Positions 27,493 to 29,019 of a stretch of DNA of 29,019 nucleotides are shown piece by piece. The translations under genes were made by a program, and so were the position numbers. Numbering within the stretch: the first letter of the stretch is position 1; each line of letters begins with the position of its first letter. The notes under the pieces were generated by a model, which did not search any database, was not told where the DNA came from, and saw only the letters and a list, made by a program, of their open reading frames with translations. The stretch covers positions 1,818,406 through 1,847,424 of the forward strand of contig BFEA01000266.1 in the NCBI GenBank assembly GCA_003427395.1. Direction: 5' to 3'. Source of the DNA: Chara braunii. Taxonomy: Eukaryota; Streptophyta; Charophyceae; Charales; Characeae.

Positions 27493-28735
27493 AAACATGT
27501 CAAGGAGTTTCACTTTGACAGCCGCCACGGACCTGAACGTCTCACTATAAAAATATAAAGAGCAGAAATAAAATGGGATCTCTTTTTTTTTCTCGATTTC
27601 AATTTGTTTAATCATTACGCACGGTAAAGGTGGGCTGCACAGGAACACAAAGCATAGATAAGGGGGTTATAAAACATGAGGCGATCACTCTCACAATCAA
27701 CATTGAGACTCCCTTCGAAATATACACATGATCGCAGACAAAGTCAATCAGGAGTTCAACTCACAGAACATACCTCCAATCACATTAAAGATTGAACATC
27801 GGCAGATCACGCACTACATGGGGTCAACTTCAACCACTCCCTACACTCATATCCCTTTCCTTATCCACACAAGCCCCAACCTTTGTCCAACCTTCCAAAA
27901 GAAAACACTACCGTTTTTAAATGGTCATTTAATAAAAGTTCTGACAAAAACTCAAAGAAACATTTCAACCCACAGGGGTTAAGGCCATAGGTCGAGTAGC
28001 GAGAATCAGTTAGAGTTGAGCCGAAAACCGACGGATGAACAATCAATCTGCTATTAAAAGATAACAAATGACAATCTTTGCAGGATCAAGCTGAAACTAA
28101 TCAGATCTTGAATAAAAAATGATCGAAAAGGACCTGCAACACAGCACAGGCCCATTCCCAAAAATTAAAACTTAAGTGTATGGAGAATCAAACCACATAT
28201 CACATCTCACTCAAAATCTACTAAGACTGAATCTAAATCTACCTTTCAAACCCAAAACAAATGTCATTCAGCAGAAAACGCAAACCTAAACATGATGCCA
28301 TCTCAAATAACTTGATCTATCAACACTCTCTTGAAGATTCTTCATTCACCGTGAAGACCGTTCACCTCCAGACACAAACCTTCACCTGATACCAATGCAA
28401 ACAATTTGGTCTATCCACATTCTCTTATTTTTATCCCTTTAAAAAGGGCACTAACCTTAGGATATCAATCATATCATGATTCAACTTATCGACCCCAGGT
28501 AATTCAAAATTATTTTGTTAATTTGATTGCATTAGGATTCGAATTTGGGTCTATATTTCAGCAGTACAAGGGTGTCCAAGTTAAGTTAGGCCCTCATTGG
28601 TGTCCATTAACATCCTACCCCTTAACAAGCATTGGGTGAGGGGGTAGGGTAAGGGTCCATTGCTCGCTGCACCAGGAGGTCGAAAACCCGCAAGAGCGGT
28701 GGGATGAGATGGATCGAGCGGGCAAAAAACAGTTA
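27493..28735. other. AT-rich non-coding stretch
   Basis: Open frames here are short, with no motif and no supporting splice or start context. I see no repeat or RNA gene. Confidence 0.4.
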
Positions 28736-28805
28736 TTATATATATATATGTATATATATAATATATATACATAATAAATATGTATATATATACATATATA
28801 TATAC
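28736..28805. repeat. TA/TG microsatellite, partly palindromic
   Basis: Alternating tatata, tgtata and tacata runs with self-complementary halves. Confidence 0.9.
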
Positions 28806-28860
28806 TAGTTTAGCGCCCGTGGTGCGGGCGGTGCGGGCGGTGCGGGCAATGCCCGCACGT
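28806..28860 (-). repeat. GC-rich hairpins and 9-bp tandem units; possible Helitron 3' end
   Basis: Three perfect tandem copies of ggtgcgggc occupy 28821-28847; the last folds with gcccgcac (28851-28858). Read on the minus strand, a 6-bp stem (CGCCCG, loop CACCA, CGGGCG) is followed nine bases later by CTAG and a T. Hairpin plus CTRR ending at a T-flanked site is the signature of a Helitron 3' terminus. The other end is outside the window or unseen, so this stays a candidate. Confidence 0.35.
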
Positions 28861-29019
28861 AAAAGGGCAGAGAGGCCAGTCAATCATGAACATTGTGTCA
28901 AGATCTTGACTCACCACCCACCAAACCCGCACTGGGCCGCTAAGAAGTGTGCATGAATGTTTTGCTTTTTATATATACTAAGAAATATATGTATATTTTT
29001 TTTTAATTCAAGTAGCGGG

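Overview
This window is nuclear DNA of a eukaryote with a large, repeat-dense genome. It is built almost entirely from decayed non-LTR retrotransposons (LINEs), simple repeats and small non-autonomous elements. I see no intact host gene, no rRNA gene, no CRISPR array and nothing bacterial. The LINE proteins (ORF1 with a CCHC knuckle; ORF2 with APE endonuclease, reverse transcriptase and a zf-RVT-like C-terminus) resemble L1-clade elements common in plants and green algae. A charophyte-type alga or another green-lineage organism is my best guess, but this is weak inference. One ambiguous base (n, at 22422) shows this is draft assembly.

Layout. 1-2220: T-rich tracts, TA microsatellites, GC-rich foldback modules, a 72-bp palindrome and tandemly duplicated non-coding units. 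2225-4110 (minus): LINE copy D, covering RT to C-terminus. 4166-5460: tandem repeats and two LINE 3' ends on the minus strand. 5690-7140 (minus): LINE copy E, the C-terminal part. 7620-8235: three copies of a ~220-bp tandem repeat. 8236-9430: a 1.2-kb C/T-rich tract with internal duplications. About 9700-17180 (plus): LINE copy A, the longest, interrupted in the RT domain by a 346-bp TIR element with a clean 4-bp target duplication. About 17230-22981 (plus): LINE copy B, lacking its 5' part but with its 3' end and A-tail. 22982-23770 (plus): LINE copy C, only the last part of ORF2 plus 3' UTR and A-tail. 24329-24768 (minus): a tRNA-derived SINE with target duplication. 25630-25739: a 41-bp-arm foldback, directly followed by a 65-bp retro-insertion with a 13-bp target duplication. 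26000-28700: no recognisable gene. 28740-28860: TA microsatellite and GC-rich hairpins that resemble a Helitron 3' terminus.

How the parts relate. Copies A, B, C, D and E belong to one LINE group, and comparing them reveals the damage. Copies A and B carry many in-frame stops where a paralogue has Trp (TGG to TGA or TAG), Gln or Arg, the pattern expected from cytosine deamination. Copy A also has a 53-bp frame-shifting duplication, copy B a ~230-bp deletion, and copy D a lost catalytic Asp. Both A and B share an extra conserved region between the ORF1 zinc knuckle and ORF2 that I cannot assign to a known domain; with the C-terminal Pro-rich tail, it is the most distinctive biology here. The short conserved 3' end of this LINE recurs at five places in both orientations, so the family has been active here repeatedly.
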